A stretch of 64,000 bases of DNA. Origin: an uncultured Bryobacterales bacterium (GTDB lineage: Bacteria > Acidobacteriota > Terriglobia > Bryobacterales > UBA6623). Position 1 is the first letter of the stretch; every line of letters starts with the position of its first letter. The stretch covers positions 4,538,062-4,602,061 of the forward strand of contig OX638379.1 in the NCBI GenBank assembly GCA_951813605.1, written 5' to 3'. Shown one piece after another: positions 47,341 through 56,592 of this stretch. The translations under genes were made by a program, and so were the position numbers. The notes under the pieces were generated by a model, which ran no database searches, was not told where the DNA came from, and saw only the letters and a program-made list of their open reading frames with translations.

Positions 47341-49065
47341 CTACGATTCCCTGCTGTCCCAGCGGGAAACTCCGCTCGAAACAATCGCCCTCCGGGTGCG
47401 AGACCAGGGCAGGCGCAAGAATTGCTGGGCCTCCCTCTCCGCGGCGCTGGAGCCATGCCGCAGTCGTCGTTCGTAGCTGGCACCGACGAACGCCTTGAAC
47501 AACGGCTGGGGCTCGAGCGGCTTGGACTTGAATTCCGGATGGAACTGACAGCCCAGATACCAGGGATGGTCCGGCAGCTCGCAGATCTCGACGTAATCGA
47601 CCTCCGGAGTCTCGCCGGTGATCCGCATCCCGTTGTCGGTGATGACACCCTCGTATTCGGGGCGGTTGAATTCATAGCGGTGCCGATGCCTCTCGCTGAT
47701 TCTTGGCGCGCCGTAAGCTCTGTGCGCAAAGCTTTCAGGCTGTAGACGGCAGGGCCACGCGCCGACACGCATTGTCCCGCCCAGATCCTCCACTCCCTTC
47801 AGCTCCCTCAACTTGAGAAACACGCGGTCGCGGGCCTCGGGATCGAACTCCGCCGAGTTGGCGTCAGACACGCCGCAAACGTTCCGAAGGAACTCGATCA
47901 CCATCACCTGCATCCCGAGACAGATTCCGAAATACGGAACCAGATTCTCGCGAGCGTAGCGAATTGCCTCGATCATTCCTTCAATGCCGCGGATTCCGAA
48001 CCCGCCGGGAACGAGGATGCCGTCATAGCGGTCCAGCTGCCCCTTGGCCGTCTCGCGGACGATGCCCTCGGCCTCGACCCACCCGACTTCGACTTCCAGA
48101 TCGTGAGCCAGGCCACCATGCAGGAGCGCTTCCTTCAGACTCTTGTAGGAATCCTCGTAGTCCACGTACTTGCCGACCACGCCGATGCTGACCTTGTCCC
48201 GCGGGTTGCGCAGGCGATGCACCATGTCCTTCCACGGTTTCAGGTTACGCGGGCCGGCCTCAAGACGAAGGCGGTCCAGCACGATGTCGTCCACCCGCTG
48301 TTCAGCGAACTCCACTGGAACCTGATAGACCGTGTCGACGTCCCTGGCCGCGATGACGGCCTCGCGGTCGACATCGCAGAACGAGGAGATCTTTTCGCGG
48401 ATCTCTCGGGAGAATCCCGTTTCCGCGCGGCACACGAGGATGTCCGGCTGGATTCCTAGCGCCCGCAGCTCCTTCACGCTGTGCTGGGTGGGCTTCGTCT
48501 TGAGCTCCCCCGCCGCCGCGATGTACGGCACAAGCGTCACGTGGACAAACACACACCCGTTGCGCCCGACTTGCTGCCGCATCTGGCGGATTGCTTCGAC
48601 AAACGGGAGCGACTCGATATCGCCGATCGTTCCCCCGATCTCCGTCAGAACGACGTCAATGTCGTCCGTGGCAACCTTGTTGATTTGCTCGCGAATGGCG
48701 TCCGTGACATGCGGGATGACCTGAACGGTCTTGCCCAAGTAGTCGCCTCGCCTCTCCCTGGCGAGGATGCGTTCGTAAATGCTGCCGCTGGTCGCGTTGT
48801 TGGCCCTAGTGAGGGTGGCGTGCGTGAAGCGCTCGTAGTGCCCGAGATCCAAGTCGGTCTCGGCGCCGTCGTCCGTGACGAACACCTCCCCGTGCTGGAA
48901 CGGACTCATCGTGCCCGGATCGACATTGAGATAGGGGTCCAGCTTCTGCAAGGTGACCCGAAGGCCCCGACACTCAAGCAGATTCGCGATCGAGGAGGAT
49001 GCGATGCCCTTGCCGAGCGAGGAAACCACACCGCCCGTGATGAATATGAACTTGGAACGAGCCAC
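47341..49065 (-). CDS. pyrG: CTP synthase
   Basis: 574 residues, cytoplasmic. Converts UTP to CTP using ATP and glutamine. The amidoligase domain starts with FITGGVVSSLGKGIASSS, followed by DPYLNVDPGTMSPFQHGEVF and IGGTIGDIESLPF. The class I glutamine amidotransferase domain has its cysteine in FGICLGMQ (about Cys382) and the His-Glu pair in QFHPEF (about 510-512). The C terminus extends some 25 residues beyond the usual end (about 545). The gene stands alone between the oxidoreductase and the VWA pair; the ATG at 49065 is standard. Confidence 0.97.
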   Translation of the reverse strand: MARSKFIFITGGVVSSLGKGIASSSIANLLECRGLRVTLQKLDPYLNVDPGTMSPFQHGEVFVTDDGAETDLDLGHYERFTHATLTRANNATSGSIYERILARERRGDYLGKTVQVIPHVTDAIREQINKVATDDIDVVLTEIGGTIGDIESLPFVEAIRQMRQQVGRNGCVFVHVTLVPYIAAAGELKTKPTQHSVKELRALGIQPDILVCRAETGFSREIREKISSFCDVDREAVIAARDVDTVYQVPVEFAEQRVDDIVLDRLRLEAGPRNLKPWKDMVHRLRNPRDKVSIGVVGKYVDYEDSYKSLKEALLHGGLAHDLEVEVGWVEAEGIVRETAKGQLDRYDGILVPGGFGIRGIEGMIEAIRYARENLVPYFGICLGMQVMVIEFLRNVCGVSDANSAEFDPEARDRVFLKLRELKGVEDLGGTMRVGAWPCRLQPESFAHRAYGAPRISERHRHRYEFNRPEYEGVITDNGMRITGETPEVDYVEICELPDHPWYLGCQFHPEFKSKPLEPQPLFKAFVGASYERRLRHGSSAAEREAQQFLRLPWSRTRRAIVSSGVSRWDSRES

Positions 49066-49300
49066 TAGCGACCCACCCCTGTCGAACTGGCTCGCGATAG
49101 GGCAAGAGGAGGGCGCGGCCGCAATCTTTGGCCCGACCGCGACCTAATGATACTTCGGCCGCCGGTACCTCGCGACGACGCTGAAGGAGGTCGAGGCGTG
49201 TATCGCGGCACGACTTAGCGTAGCACGGCCGCACCATCGCTAGTTAGGGTTCCTAGGTAACGTATTTCCTTGCCGTCCGTCTCGATAAACGAGCGGTGGT

Positions 49301-50380
49301 ATGCTGATACCGCGATTGATCTCAAGGTCCGCGAAACAGTCGGCGATTGGGAGTCCGGCTTGGATATTGCCGGTGCACCGCAAGCAACACAATAGGCGAT
49401 TCGGCAGCCTGCCAAGGCTGGCGGCCGCGCTCTTGGCCAGTGTTTCGCTCTGCCCGCTCGCAGTAGCCGCGGATGCCGACACAGCGGTGCGAACCGGTCC
49501 GGCCGAGAGCGCACTGGGGCTGGAATTCGCCCGCAATGACATCATTAAAGTCGATGTCGAAATGGCCCTGATCAACGTCACGGTGACGGACCCTACGGGA
49601 CGCATGGTGACAGGCCTGGACAAGACCCATTTCTTGCTAAAGGAAGACAACAAGGGGCAAGTCATCGAGCAGTTCGGAGCGGAGGAAGCTCCGCTCTCGC
49701 TTGCCGTGGTGTTCGATGCGTCCGGCAGCATGGGCTACAAGATGACCAAGGCCCGAGAGGCAGTCGCTCAGTTCTTTAAGACATCCAACCCCGAGGACGA
49801 GTTCTTCTTGGTCCAGTTCAACAACCGACCCGAGATGGTGACCGGCTTCACACGCAGCATGGAGGACATCCAAAGCCGCCTCACTTTTGTGCGCTCCAAG
49901 GGGCGCACCGCGCTGCTCGACGCCATCTATTTGGCCCTGAACCAGATGAAGCAGGCCGGAAACAGCCAGAAGGCACTGCTGGTGATCTCGGACGGCGGCG
50001 ACAATTCGAGCCGGTACACGCCGCGCGAGATCAAGCGCACCGTGCGCGAATCCGACGTGCAAATCTACGCGATCGGCATTTACGAGCCGTATTCCACGCG
50101 CGGGCGAACCCCCGAGGAAGCTGCCGGCCCCGGCTTGCTGACGGAGATCGCGGAAGCCACGGGCGGAAGGCAGTTCGCGGTTCAGAACGTGAATGAACTA
50201 CCCGATATTGCCGAGAAGATCGGCATCGAGCTGCGCAACCAGTACGTGCTCGGCTACGTCCCAGAAAACACGCAGAAGGACGGCAAATGGCGACGTGTCA
50301 AGGTCGAGATCAAGAGAATCCGCGGGATGCCCGAGCTTCGCGCGTACTACCGCAATGGCTACTACGCGCCGACCCGCTAG
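49301..50380 (+). CDS. Exported VWA protein with acidobacterial VWFA-related architecture
   Basis: 359 residues. A hydrophobic leader lies near residues 42-56 (LAAALLASVSLCPLAVAA), so the true start may be internal. Then an N-terminal beta domain (INVTVTDPTGRMVTGLDKTH) and a von Willebrand A domain with an intact metal-ion site (VVFDASGSMGYKM, DxSxS) and VISDGGDNSSRYT. It ends in a conserved block, LRNQYVLGYVPENTQKDGKW then GYYAP, characteristic of the acidobacterial VWFA-related family. The next gene is a shorter paralogue overlapping it by 26 bases. It probably mediates metal-dependent protein binding in the periplasm; no partner is visible. Confidence 0.88.
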   Translation: MLIPRLISRSAKQSAIGSPAWILPVHRKQHNRRFGSLPRLAAALLASVSLCPLAVAADADTAVRTGPAESALGLEFARNDIIKVDVEMALINVTVTDPTGRMVTGLDKTHFLLKEDNKGQVIEQFGAEEAPLSLAVVFDASGSMGYKMTKAREAVAQFFKTSNPEDEFFLVQFNNRPEMVTGFTRSMEDIQSRLTFVRSKGRTALLDAIYLALNQMKQAGNSQKALLVISDGGDNSSRYTPREIKRTVRESDVQIYAIGIYEPYSTRGRTPEEAAGPGLLTEIAEATGGRQFAVQNVNELPDIAEKIGIELRNQYVLGYVPENTQKDGKWRRVKVEIKRIRGMPELRAYYRNGYYAPTR

Positions 50381-51329
50381 TCGCACCGTCCTGGCTTGGC
50401 GCGACAGAGCCCGCGCCGACCCTCGGCCCTCCCTTGCGGCCTTTGCCTTGGCGTGTGCGTTGCCTTTTCTCGCGCCGGGCCAGCCCACCGACTGCGAGCC
50501 CGGTGTCACGTTTTGCGTGGAGACCGAGCGCGTGGTGCTGCACGTGACCGTGGTCGACCGGGAAGACCGTTTCATCACAGACCTCCAGAACGATGCGTTC
50601 GTGGTCGAGGAGGACGGAGTCCGCCAGGAACTCACGTATTTCGCGCAAGAAGACGTACCGGTCTCCATCGGATTGGTGATCGACAACTCCGGCAGTATGC
50701 GCGAGAAACGCCGTCAGGTAAACGCCGCGGCACTCGAATTCGTTAAGGCCTCGAATCCTCAGGACGAAGTCTTCATTGTGAATTTCGACGACGACGCGTA
50801 CTTGGATCAGGACTTCACCAGCAACCTCAGCCGCTTGCAGGACGCTCTGCAAAGGATCGACACCAGAGGCGGCACGGCCCTCTACGACGCCACCAGCATC
50901 TCGCTCGACCACTTGATAGAGAAGGGCAAGAAGGAATACAACAAGCGAGCCCTACTCGTGATTACCGATGGCGAGGACACCTCCAGCCGCATGGATCTCG
51001 AAATCCTCGTGCGCAAGCTCCAGAGCTCCGACGTCACGATCTATGGGATCGGAATCCTATCGGACGAAGAGCGTCGCGCGGCCAAGCGAGCGGAGCGCCA
51101 TCTGCGTAGCTTGACGCGACCGACGGGAGGTCCGGCCTATTTCCCCGTCGAGTTCAACGAAGTGGAGCCGCTGGTGAAGCGCATCGCCGCCGACATCCGC
51201 AACCAGTACATATTGGAGTACAACCGGCCGCAGAACAAGCCGTCGGGTTACAGGCGCATCCAGATTTCCCTCAAAGGCAAGGGCAAGAACCACAAGGTGC
51301 GACACCGGCCCGGCTACTACGCCGACTGA
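50355..51329 (+). CDS. Exported VWA protein, tandem paralogue of the previous gene
   Basis: 324 residues from the ATG at 50355, inside the last codons of the previous gene; frames further upstream are only open by chance. Signal peptide (LAAFALACALPFLAPGQP), beta domain (LHVTVVDREDRFITDLQNDA), then VWA with DxSxS intact (GLVIDNSGSMREK), ITDGEDTSSRMD and the family end block RNQYILEYNRPQN, then GYYAD. Identity with its neighbour is moderate, an older tandem duplication. Translational coupling suggests that both act together, perhaps as a heterodimer; that is inference. Confidence 0.88.
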   Translation: MATTRRPASRTVLAWRDRARADPRPSLAAFALACALPFLAPGQPTDCEPGVTFCVETERVVLHVTVVDREDRFITDLQNDAFVVEEDGVRQELTYFAQEDVPVSIGLVIDNSGSMREKRRQVNAAALEFVKASNPQDEVFIVNFDDDAYLDQDFTSNLSRLQDALQRIDTRGGTALYDATSISLDHLIEKGKKEYNKRALLVITDGEDTSSRMDLEILVRKLQSSDVTIYGIGILSDEERRAAKRAERHLRSLTRPTGGPAYFPVEFNEVEPLVKRIAADIRNQYILEYNRPQNKPSGYRRIQISLKGKGKNHKVRHRPGYYAD

Positions 51330-51331
51330 CA

Positions 51332-51610
51332 GTGGCTTCGCCGACATCTTTCCGGGAGTGGCTGGAGGCCGGCCGCTTCCTGTGGCAATCGAGTCGCGGC
51401 TACCGGCTACGACCTTGGCGCAGTCCGTACCTTCGCTGGCGCATCGAAACGCATTCCGGACTGCCCGCCGACTCAGTAGATGCCGCCAAGTTCTGGTCGT
51501 TCGTATGGCGGGAGCGTCGAAGGCTCGTCCGCTACCTGCGTTGGACAGGCGCTATGCGCGCTGGCCGGAGCTTTCCCGCTACGCCTCGCCGGCCGCCTGC
51601 AGGGCGGTGA
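51332..51610 (+). CDS. Small basic protein of unknown function
   Basis: 92 codons from a GTG two bases after the VWA stop. The first 70 residues look genuine: [20 protein letters not shown] then [17 protein letters not shown] and [14 protein letters not shown], with aromatic and arginine-rich amphipathic helices. I recall similar short proteins in acidobacterial genomes but cannot name a family. Its end overlaps the convergent pta gene by 32 bases. It may be membrane-peripheral or nucleic-acid binding; there is no direct evidence. Confidence 0.55.
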   Translation: MASPTSFREWLEAGRFLWQSSRGYRLRPWRSPYLRWRIETHSGLPADSVDAAKFWSFVWRERRRLVRYLRWTGAMRAGRSFPATPRRPPAGR

Positions 51611-52553
51611 CGGCCGCGACGTAATAGATGTCGTCAACCGAACAGCCTCTCGAGAGGTCGTTGGCCGGCTTGTTCAGCCCCTGCAGGAACGGCCCGAGCG
51701 ATTGCGCCCCTCCGAGCCTCTCGGCAAGCTTGTAGCCGATGTTCGCGGCATTCAGGTCCGGGAACACGAGCACGTTGGCGCGGCCGGCCACTGGCGAGCC
51801 GGGAGCCTTCGACGCGCCCACGCCAGGAAGCAGAGCAGCGTCTGCCTGCAACTCGCCGTCCACCCGCACTTCCGGGGCGCGGGCGCGCACGATGCGCAGG
51901 GCCTCGGTCACCTTGTCCACCATGCGGTGCCGTGCGCTGCCCTTGGTGGAGAAGGAAAGCAGAGCAACGTAGGGCTCGGCATCAAGCAACTGCCGGCTGT
52001 TGCAGGCCGCCGCGATCGCAATGTCGGCAAGCTGGCTGGAACTTGGGTCCGGAACGACCGCCGGGTCCGCGAATATTATCACGCCGTTCGTGCCGAATCG
52101 CTGGTCCGGATGCAGCTGGACCATGAAGCTCGACACCAACTTGTATTCAGGACGCACCCCGACGCAATGCAGCAGCGCTCGCAAGGTTGCGCCCGTGGTG
52201 TTCTTGGCACCGCCTACCAACCCTGCGGCATCCCCGTTTTTCAGCATCAGGGACGCGTAGTAGAGCGGATTCCTGGCGACTTGCGCGGCTTCGGAAGCCG
52301 TGACTCCCCGCGAGCGGCGACGCTCGTGGTAAATCCGCGCGTAGCGCTCGATCTTGCCTGAGGTCTCCGGATGCGTGCAATCCACGCCCGGAGCGCATTT
52401 GGTGTTCGTGCTGACAAGCACGGGCTGCACGACCTTGTCCCGGGCTAGCCGCGCGCAAGCTTCGCGAACGCGCGGGTCGTCCCCCTCCGGGAAGACGATC
52501 CGGCAGGGCTTGCTGCGGGCGCGCTCGACCAACCGTTCTAGGTAGGCGGACAT
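51579..52553 (-). CDS. pta: Phosphate acetyltransferase
   Basis: 324 residues, the single-domain form. Interconverts acetyl-CoA and acetyl phosphate. The start [20 protein letters not shown] and [18 protein letters not shown] are typical, as are [40 protein letters not shown] and [20 protein letters not shown] near the C terminus. No acetate kinase gene lies beside it; it could also act with another acyl-CoA. The start ATG at 52553 is 66 bases after the neighbouring oxidoreductase's stop, in the same direction. Confidence 0.93.
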   Translation of the reverse strand: MSAYLERLVERARSKPCRIVFPEGDDPRVREACARLARDKVVQPVLVSTNTKCAPGVDCTHPETSGKIERYARIYHERRRSRGVTASEAAQVARNPLYYASLMLKNGDAAGLVGGAKNTTGATLRALLHCVGVRPEYKLVSSFMVQLHPDQRFGTNGVIIFADPAVVPDPSSSQLADIAIAAACNSRQLLDAEPYVALLSFSTKGSARHRMVDKVTEALRIVRARAPEVRVDGELQADAALLPGVGASKAPGSPVAGRANVLVFPDLNAANIGYKLAERLGGAQSLGPFLQGLNKPANDLSRGCSVDDIYYVAAVTALQAAGEA

Positions 52554-52619
52554 GCCTTTGATCGTAGCGACTCATGGCAGGCGGAGCCGCAGGCCGCTTC
52601 GCTGCTGGAGCGTTTCGCG

Positions 52620-53783
52620 TCAGAAAACTTCCGTGGCCTCGGGATTGAGGAACGCCATCGACCGGCGATGGAACGCGATGTTGGCCAGGTGCGGGCCGCA
52701 CACCGCTGTATGCCCGACCTCAACCGGCGCGTTGGGCTCCTCCCTGCTCTTGACGCATTCGAGGAAATCGCGCACATGCGGGATGGTGGGCAAGCGATCC
52801 TCGTGAGCCTTGACTGGCTCTTGGTTCTGGACCCACGGCGCTCCGTAAAGGCGATATCCGCGGTTGTCCAAAACGACCGTGCCCTCGTCTCCGAGCAGCT
52901 CGATGGTCCAGCCGCTCTGGAAATCGTTGTTGTAGTTCAAGTTCCAGCTCGCTAGGAAGGAACCGTAGTCGAAGGCGGCGGCAAAGCTGTCAGGCGTCTG
53001 CGATCCGTGCATCCCGATCACAGCGCCCTGGCACACTGCGGACCGCGGAGCGCCGACACCGGAAAACCACTGAATCACGTCCATGAGATGGGTTCCCTGA
53101 TCCGTCATGTTGCCCCCCGAGAATGCCCAGAAGTAGCGCCACTTGCGGAACATCATCGGCTCGAGGGAGCGCGCCGCACCCCCGAGGAACCGCTGCTCAT
53201 CGAGCGCTCCCGGCAATTCGGAGTTGTCCAGCGGCTTCGAGATCGCCCAGTTCCACTCCGCTCGCGCCATGGTGACGTTCCCGATCGCGCCGTTTGCTAC
53301 TGCCTGCTGCATCTCGATGATCCAGGGAGTGCTGCGACGCTGCATGCCGATCTGCACGACCCTGTCCGTAGCGCGCACGGCGCGCACCGCCCTCGTGCCC
53401 TCGGAAATCGAATGCGACATCGGCTTTTCGCAATAGACGTCCTTGCCGGCTGAGACGGCGTCCAGCATCATGCGCACATGCCAGTGGTCCGGAGTCGCGA
53501 TGAGGACCGCGTCGATGTCATTGCGGTCAAGGATCCGCCGGTAGTCCTGGAAGCCCTCCGCGCCCTCGCCGGCCCCCTCCAGGCCCTTGGCCAAGTTCGG
53601 CTCGTACACATCGCATACCGCGGGGACGGGGGAGCCCAGTTCCCGGAAGGCCGCCATGACGCGGCGGCCGCGCCCGCCGGAGCCAATCAAGGCAATCGAG
53701 ACTCGATCGTTGGCACCTGGGGCGGAAGACGGGAGCAGCATCGGAGCGGCCGCTGTAGCAAGAAATGCGCGACGGTTGGGCAT
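52620..53783 (-). CDS. Tat-exported Gfo/Idh/MocA-family oxidoreductase
   Basis: About 387 residues from the ATG at 53783. The N terminus is a twin-arginine type signal (NRRAFLATAAAPMLLPS), then a Rossmann motif (VSIALIGSGGRGRRVMAAF), VYCEKPMSHSI with the catalytic lysine, and the usual substrate domain (GNMTDQGTHLMDVIQWFSG). Exported members carry NAD(P) across in the folded protein and include glycoside-processing and cyclitol-type enzymes. The neighbour pta is cytoplasmic, so the adjacency says little. The substrate is probably a sugar or sugar-like compound. Confidence 0.87.
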   Translation of the reverse strand: MPNRRAFLATAAAPMLLPSSAPGANDRVSIALIGSGGRGRRVMAAFRELGSPVPAVCDVYEPNLAKGLEGAGEGAEGFQDYRRILDRNDIDAVLIATPDHWHVRMMLDAVSAGKDVYCEKPMSHSISEGTRAVRAVRATDRVVQIGMQRRSTPWIIEMQQAVANGAIGNVTMARAEWNWAISKPLDNSELPGALDEQRFLGGAARSLEPMMFRKWRYFWAFSGGNMTDQGTHLMDVIQWFSGVGAPRSAVCQGAVIGMHGSQTPDSFAAAFDYGSFLASWNLNYNNDFQSGWTIELLGDEGTVVLDNRGYRLYGAPWVQNQEPVKAHEDRLPTIPHVRDFLECVKSREEPNAPVEVGHTAVCGPHLANIAFHRRSMAFLNPEATEVF

Positions 53784-53998
53784 GCGGCTTCCAGTATAGG
53801 GAAGCCCCGCAACCGGCACGATGCGCCTGCGTCCCGCCCGCGACGCGCTGGAGCCACCGGCTGGCCGGCTAACGCTGGCCCGGTCACCGAATACCGACCG
53901 TCACTCAGCTTGGAAGTATTGCTGGCAGCGGTGCCGCGCGAGCGAAAAAGACGAAGTCGGAACCTCGCCGAGGCGGCGCCGGCGTTCGAATGATCGAG

Positions 53999-54136
53999 CT
54001 AGTCGGCGCTTGGACCGCGGCTAGCGCGACCGGGCCCCTTTGCTGCGCAAGCTCCGCAAGACGGCTTGAACCGACCAGTCCAGACAAGTCCCGCCGCAAC
54101 CACAGCCAAGGCCAGCAATGCGATCCCGAAAAACAT
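53999..54136 (-). CDS. Possible 45-residue single-span membrane protein with CxxC
   Basis: A short minus-strand frame with a GAGGAG directly before the ATG at 54136, too close for an ideal ribosome-binding site. It encodes one strong transmembrane helix (FFGIALLALAVVAAGLVW) followed by RFKPSCGACAAKG, whose CxxC pair could bind a metal or undergo redox change. It starts 38 bases after the stop of the 82-residue gene upstream, so the two could be cotranscribed. I do not recognise the family. Confidence 0.35.
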   Translation of the reverse strand: MFFGIALLALAVVAAGLVWTGRFKPSCGACAAKGPGRASRGPSAD

Positions 54137-54173
54137 CTCCTCAATTGTCGGCGAGAGCCCGGCGTCGGTCGAA

Positions 54174-54422
54174 TCAGCGGGCTAGGAACGGCGGGTTCAG
54201 CCGTGAGAACTCGTGTTCCAGCGGGTCGAGGCCCCTCTCCCTGAGTTGAGCCACGCACTCCTGGACGCTGTCCCCGATCGCCTCGATACGCTGCAGCGCC
54301 AGATTCCCAGGGGTGTAGAGCTGCATCGCGATCACCTTGCCAACGGTCGCCTCCCGCGTGGCCAGGTCAAGCCTGTCGGGTGCCCTGCCAACTAGATTCC
54401 GGAAGTCTTTGACAGCCGCCAT
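54174..54422 (-). CDS. Small soluble protein of unknown function (82 residues)
   Basis: 82 residues from the ATG at 54422, with GGTAGGA just before it. Helical and charged: VKDFRNLVGRAPDRLDLATR, ATVGKVIAMQLYTPGNLALQ and DSVQECVAQLRERGLDPLEH. No signal peptide or known motif. The composition is protein-like rather than the arginine/proline-rich look of chance frames here. The possible CxxC membrane peptide follows it. Confidence 0.5.
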   Translation of the reverse strand: MAAVKDFRNLVGRAPDRLDLATREATVGKVIAMQLYTPGNLALQRIEAIGDSVQECVAQLRERGLDPLEHEFSRLNPPFLAR

Positions 54423-55035
54423 TCCTACCTATTATTCCAAGCCGCAAGCCGCGTCGCAATCCGGACCCAGGCATGGCGGGGATTCTCAATGCCCGTCCGA
54501 AGGAAGCATGGGTGTCCGAGGCGAGGTGTGGAAGGCGGCGGCGGCTCGATTCTGTGGACGTGCGGCGGGACGCTCCCGAGGCAAGATCAGGCCGCTCGAT
54601 GTGCTGGCAAACTTAATGAGTTCCGCTATCCGCATGCGACGTTGCAGGTTCCCGACGGCGCTGGCGACGACATCGTGCTTGGTCTTCGCCCGAGCGAACC
54701 GGATGGCATCCTCGCATTCAAGGCCGGGGATATCGACGGTCGTCGTATTGCCAAGAGAGCTCCTAAGCGACATGCCGCCAAGTCGTCGTTGCGCTGCTCC
54801 GCTCGCCGAGCAAGCGTCTACGCGGTCCTCGACCCCCTTCCACCGCGCCCCCCATCGGGCAAGGTACGCCCTGTCTCGTGCCCCTGAGCCCCCACCATCC
54901 GCTTCCGTTCGCTCGAAGGTGCGCCCGGGTTTGAACGCCCGCGGCCGGCATCCGTCCGGGAATCCGGAGGCACCCCGGAATCCACATTTCTGGAATCGCT
55001 TGCCGCCCGCCGGGAATGGCGATAATGATTCGCGA
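54423..55035. other. Intergenic region upstream of the phosphodiesterase gene
   Basis: About 610 bases. The plus-strand frame of the phosphodiesterase stays open through it, but the translation is rich in Arg, Ser and Pro without domain resemblance, and the hydrophobic N terminus of the real protein starts at 55036. I find no gene, repeat or convincing promoter. Confidence 0.4.
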
Positions 55036-56592
55036 ATGGCCAGTCGTGGAGTGCTAGCCCCGATTCTGTACCTAGTGGCCTTGGCGGTCGGAAGCGTTTC
55101 GATTGCCGAAGTCTGCTGGATGTCGGTCACCAGCTATCGGAGTGCTTACGCCCTGGACCGGTTGTTTGAGGCGGGCCCGGCACTCGCTAACCGCGTTATC
55201 GTCGTCGTGCTCGACGGCCTGCGTGTTGACCGCGCCGTGGGCTTGCGGGCGATGGGCGCGCTGTCGGAACAGGGAGTCTCCGGCACCATGCGGGTCACGC
55301 TGCCGTCGCTTTCCAATCCGGCTCGAGCGGCTATCGTAACCGGAGCTTGGCCGGAGGTCAGCGGCGTAACCAACAATTCCGATTTTGCTTCGCCTCCCAT
55401 CCAGTCCCTGTTCAGCCTCGCTCGCGAGCAGGGCATGGAAATCTCCGTCTACGGCTCGGGATTCTGGCGCCGGGCATTCCGAGACCACATCGGCGACAGC
55501 AGCGCGAGCAGCCCCTCAGGCAAGGCATCTTCGTACGAGACTGCGGACTTGATTGCGTGGCAGGCGGACACCTGCGCGGAAGCGACAGCTCTCGTCCGCA
55601 ACTCCAGCGCGAAGCTGCAGATCGTCGGCTTGCTGGCCGCCGACGAGGCCGGGCATGTGTACGGGGGAGACTCGGACGGCTATCGGGAAGTGACCGCGGC
55701 GGTCGACAACTGCCTGGGCCGGCTGGTGGGTGCGGCGGGCGAGGACGCAACCATCGTCGCGGTTTCCGACCACGGCCACATTGACCGATGGGGGAAGGGC
55801 GGCCATGGCGGCGAAGAGCCCGAAGTGATCAATGCGCCGTTCGCCATGGCCGGCCCCGGAGTGCGGCGGTCGGAACCAATCAAAGCCAGAATCGTCGACA
55901 TCGCGCCGACCGTCAGCATTCTGCTGGGATTGCCGATTCCGGCCAACAGCCAAGGAAGCCCGCTGTGGGACGCCCTGGACGTCCCTGCCGAGCACGGTTC
56001 CGCGCTGCGCAATCTGGAGCGCGTGCAGCGGGAAGCGCTCGGCAACCACTTGCCAAATCGGGAAGTGGCGCTGGCAGCACAGCGGGAACAACGCCTTCCG
56101 CTGGCCATCGCTTCGTGCGCTTGGTTCCTATGGCTGGCGGTCGTGTCGCTGTCCCGCAGTCGGCCTCTCGCCTCGATCGCCATTGCCGCGATGGTCTTCG
56201 TCGCAGCCTACTACGCCCTCTTTTTCCTTCTGCAGCTTGGGTATTCGATGAGCAGCATGGTCCGACAGGAATACATCTACTTCTTCCTGGGCCGGCTCGT
56301 CGCAGTGGCGGCGATGGCATTCGGAGCCGCCGCCTACTGCTTGCGCAGGCTCGTGGGTCCGGGAAATGGACCGGTGATTCGGCTTTCGACCCTCGTCACC
56401 AGCGTTTTTGCGATCCTCGTTACTGTCACGTACTACATTCACGGGCTGCGCATGGTGGACTGGATGATCGAGATTGTCCCGGGCTTCAAGGCCTACCTGC
56501 ACCTGCTGTCGATCCTTGGCGTCGTTCTCGCGACAATCGCGGCTGTGGCAGCGAACTCCTTCGTCGGACGCAACGAGGCCCGAGCCTCATGA
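55036..56592 (+). CDS. Membrane-bound alkaline-phosphatase-superfamily phosphodiesterase
   Basis: About 518 residues from the ATG at 55036. One N-terminal helix (LAPILYLVALAVGSVSIAEV), an exported type I phosphodiesterase/nucleotide pyrophosphatase-like domain (VIVVVLDGLRVDR with the first metal ligand, TLPSLSNPARAAIVTGAWPE with the likely nucleophile, VGLLAADEAGHVYGG, VAVSDHGHIDRWGKGGHGGE), then five or so C-terminal membrane spans from about residue 355 on. The layout resembles the GPI-phosphoethanolamine-transferase type more than secreted sulfatases. The substrate may be a lipid headgroup or glycan phosphate. Its stop overlaps the xseA start (ATGA). Confidence 0.83.
   Translation: MASRGVLAPILYLVALAVGSVSIAEVCWMSVTSYRSAYALDRLFEAGPALANRVIVVVLDGLRVDRAVGLRAMGALSEQGVSGTMRVTLPSLSNPARAAIVTGAWPEVSGVTNNSDFASPPIQSLFSLAREQGMEISVYGSGFWRRAFRDHIGDSSASSPSGKASSYETADLIAWQADTCAEATALVRNSSAKLQIVGLLAADEAGHVYGGDSDGYREVTAAVDNCLGRLVGAAGEDATIVAVSDHGHIDRWGKGGHGGEEPEVINAPFAMAGPGVRRSEPIKARIVDIAPTVSILLGLPIPANSQGSPLWDALDVPAEHGSALRNLERVQREALGNHLPNREVALAAQREQRLPLAIASCAWFLWLAVVSLSRSRPLASIAIAAMVFVAAYYALFFLLQLGYSMSSMVRQEYIYFFLGRLVAVAAMAFGAAAYCLRRLVGPGNGPVIRLSTLVTSVFAILVTVTYYIHGLRMVDWMIEIVPGFKAYLHLLSILGVVLATIAAVAANSFVGRNEARAS

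Noticed and set aside
54337..55035. Upstream extension of the phosphodiesterase reading frame
   Set aside because: The added 233 residues have no domain resemblance and precede a clear hydrophobic N terminus at 55036.
55788..56588. Upstream extension of the xseA reading frame
   Set aside because: It overlaps the phosphodiesterase gene and lies before the conserved XseA N terminus; ATGA coupling at 56589 gives the normal length.
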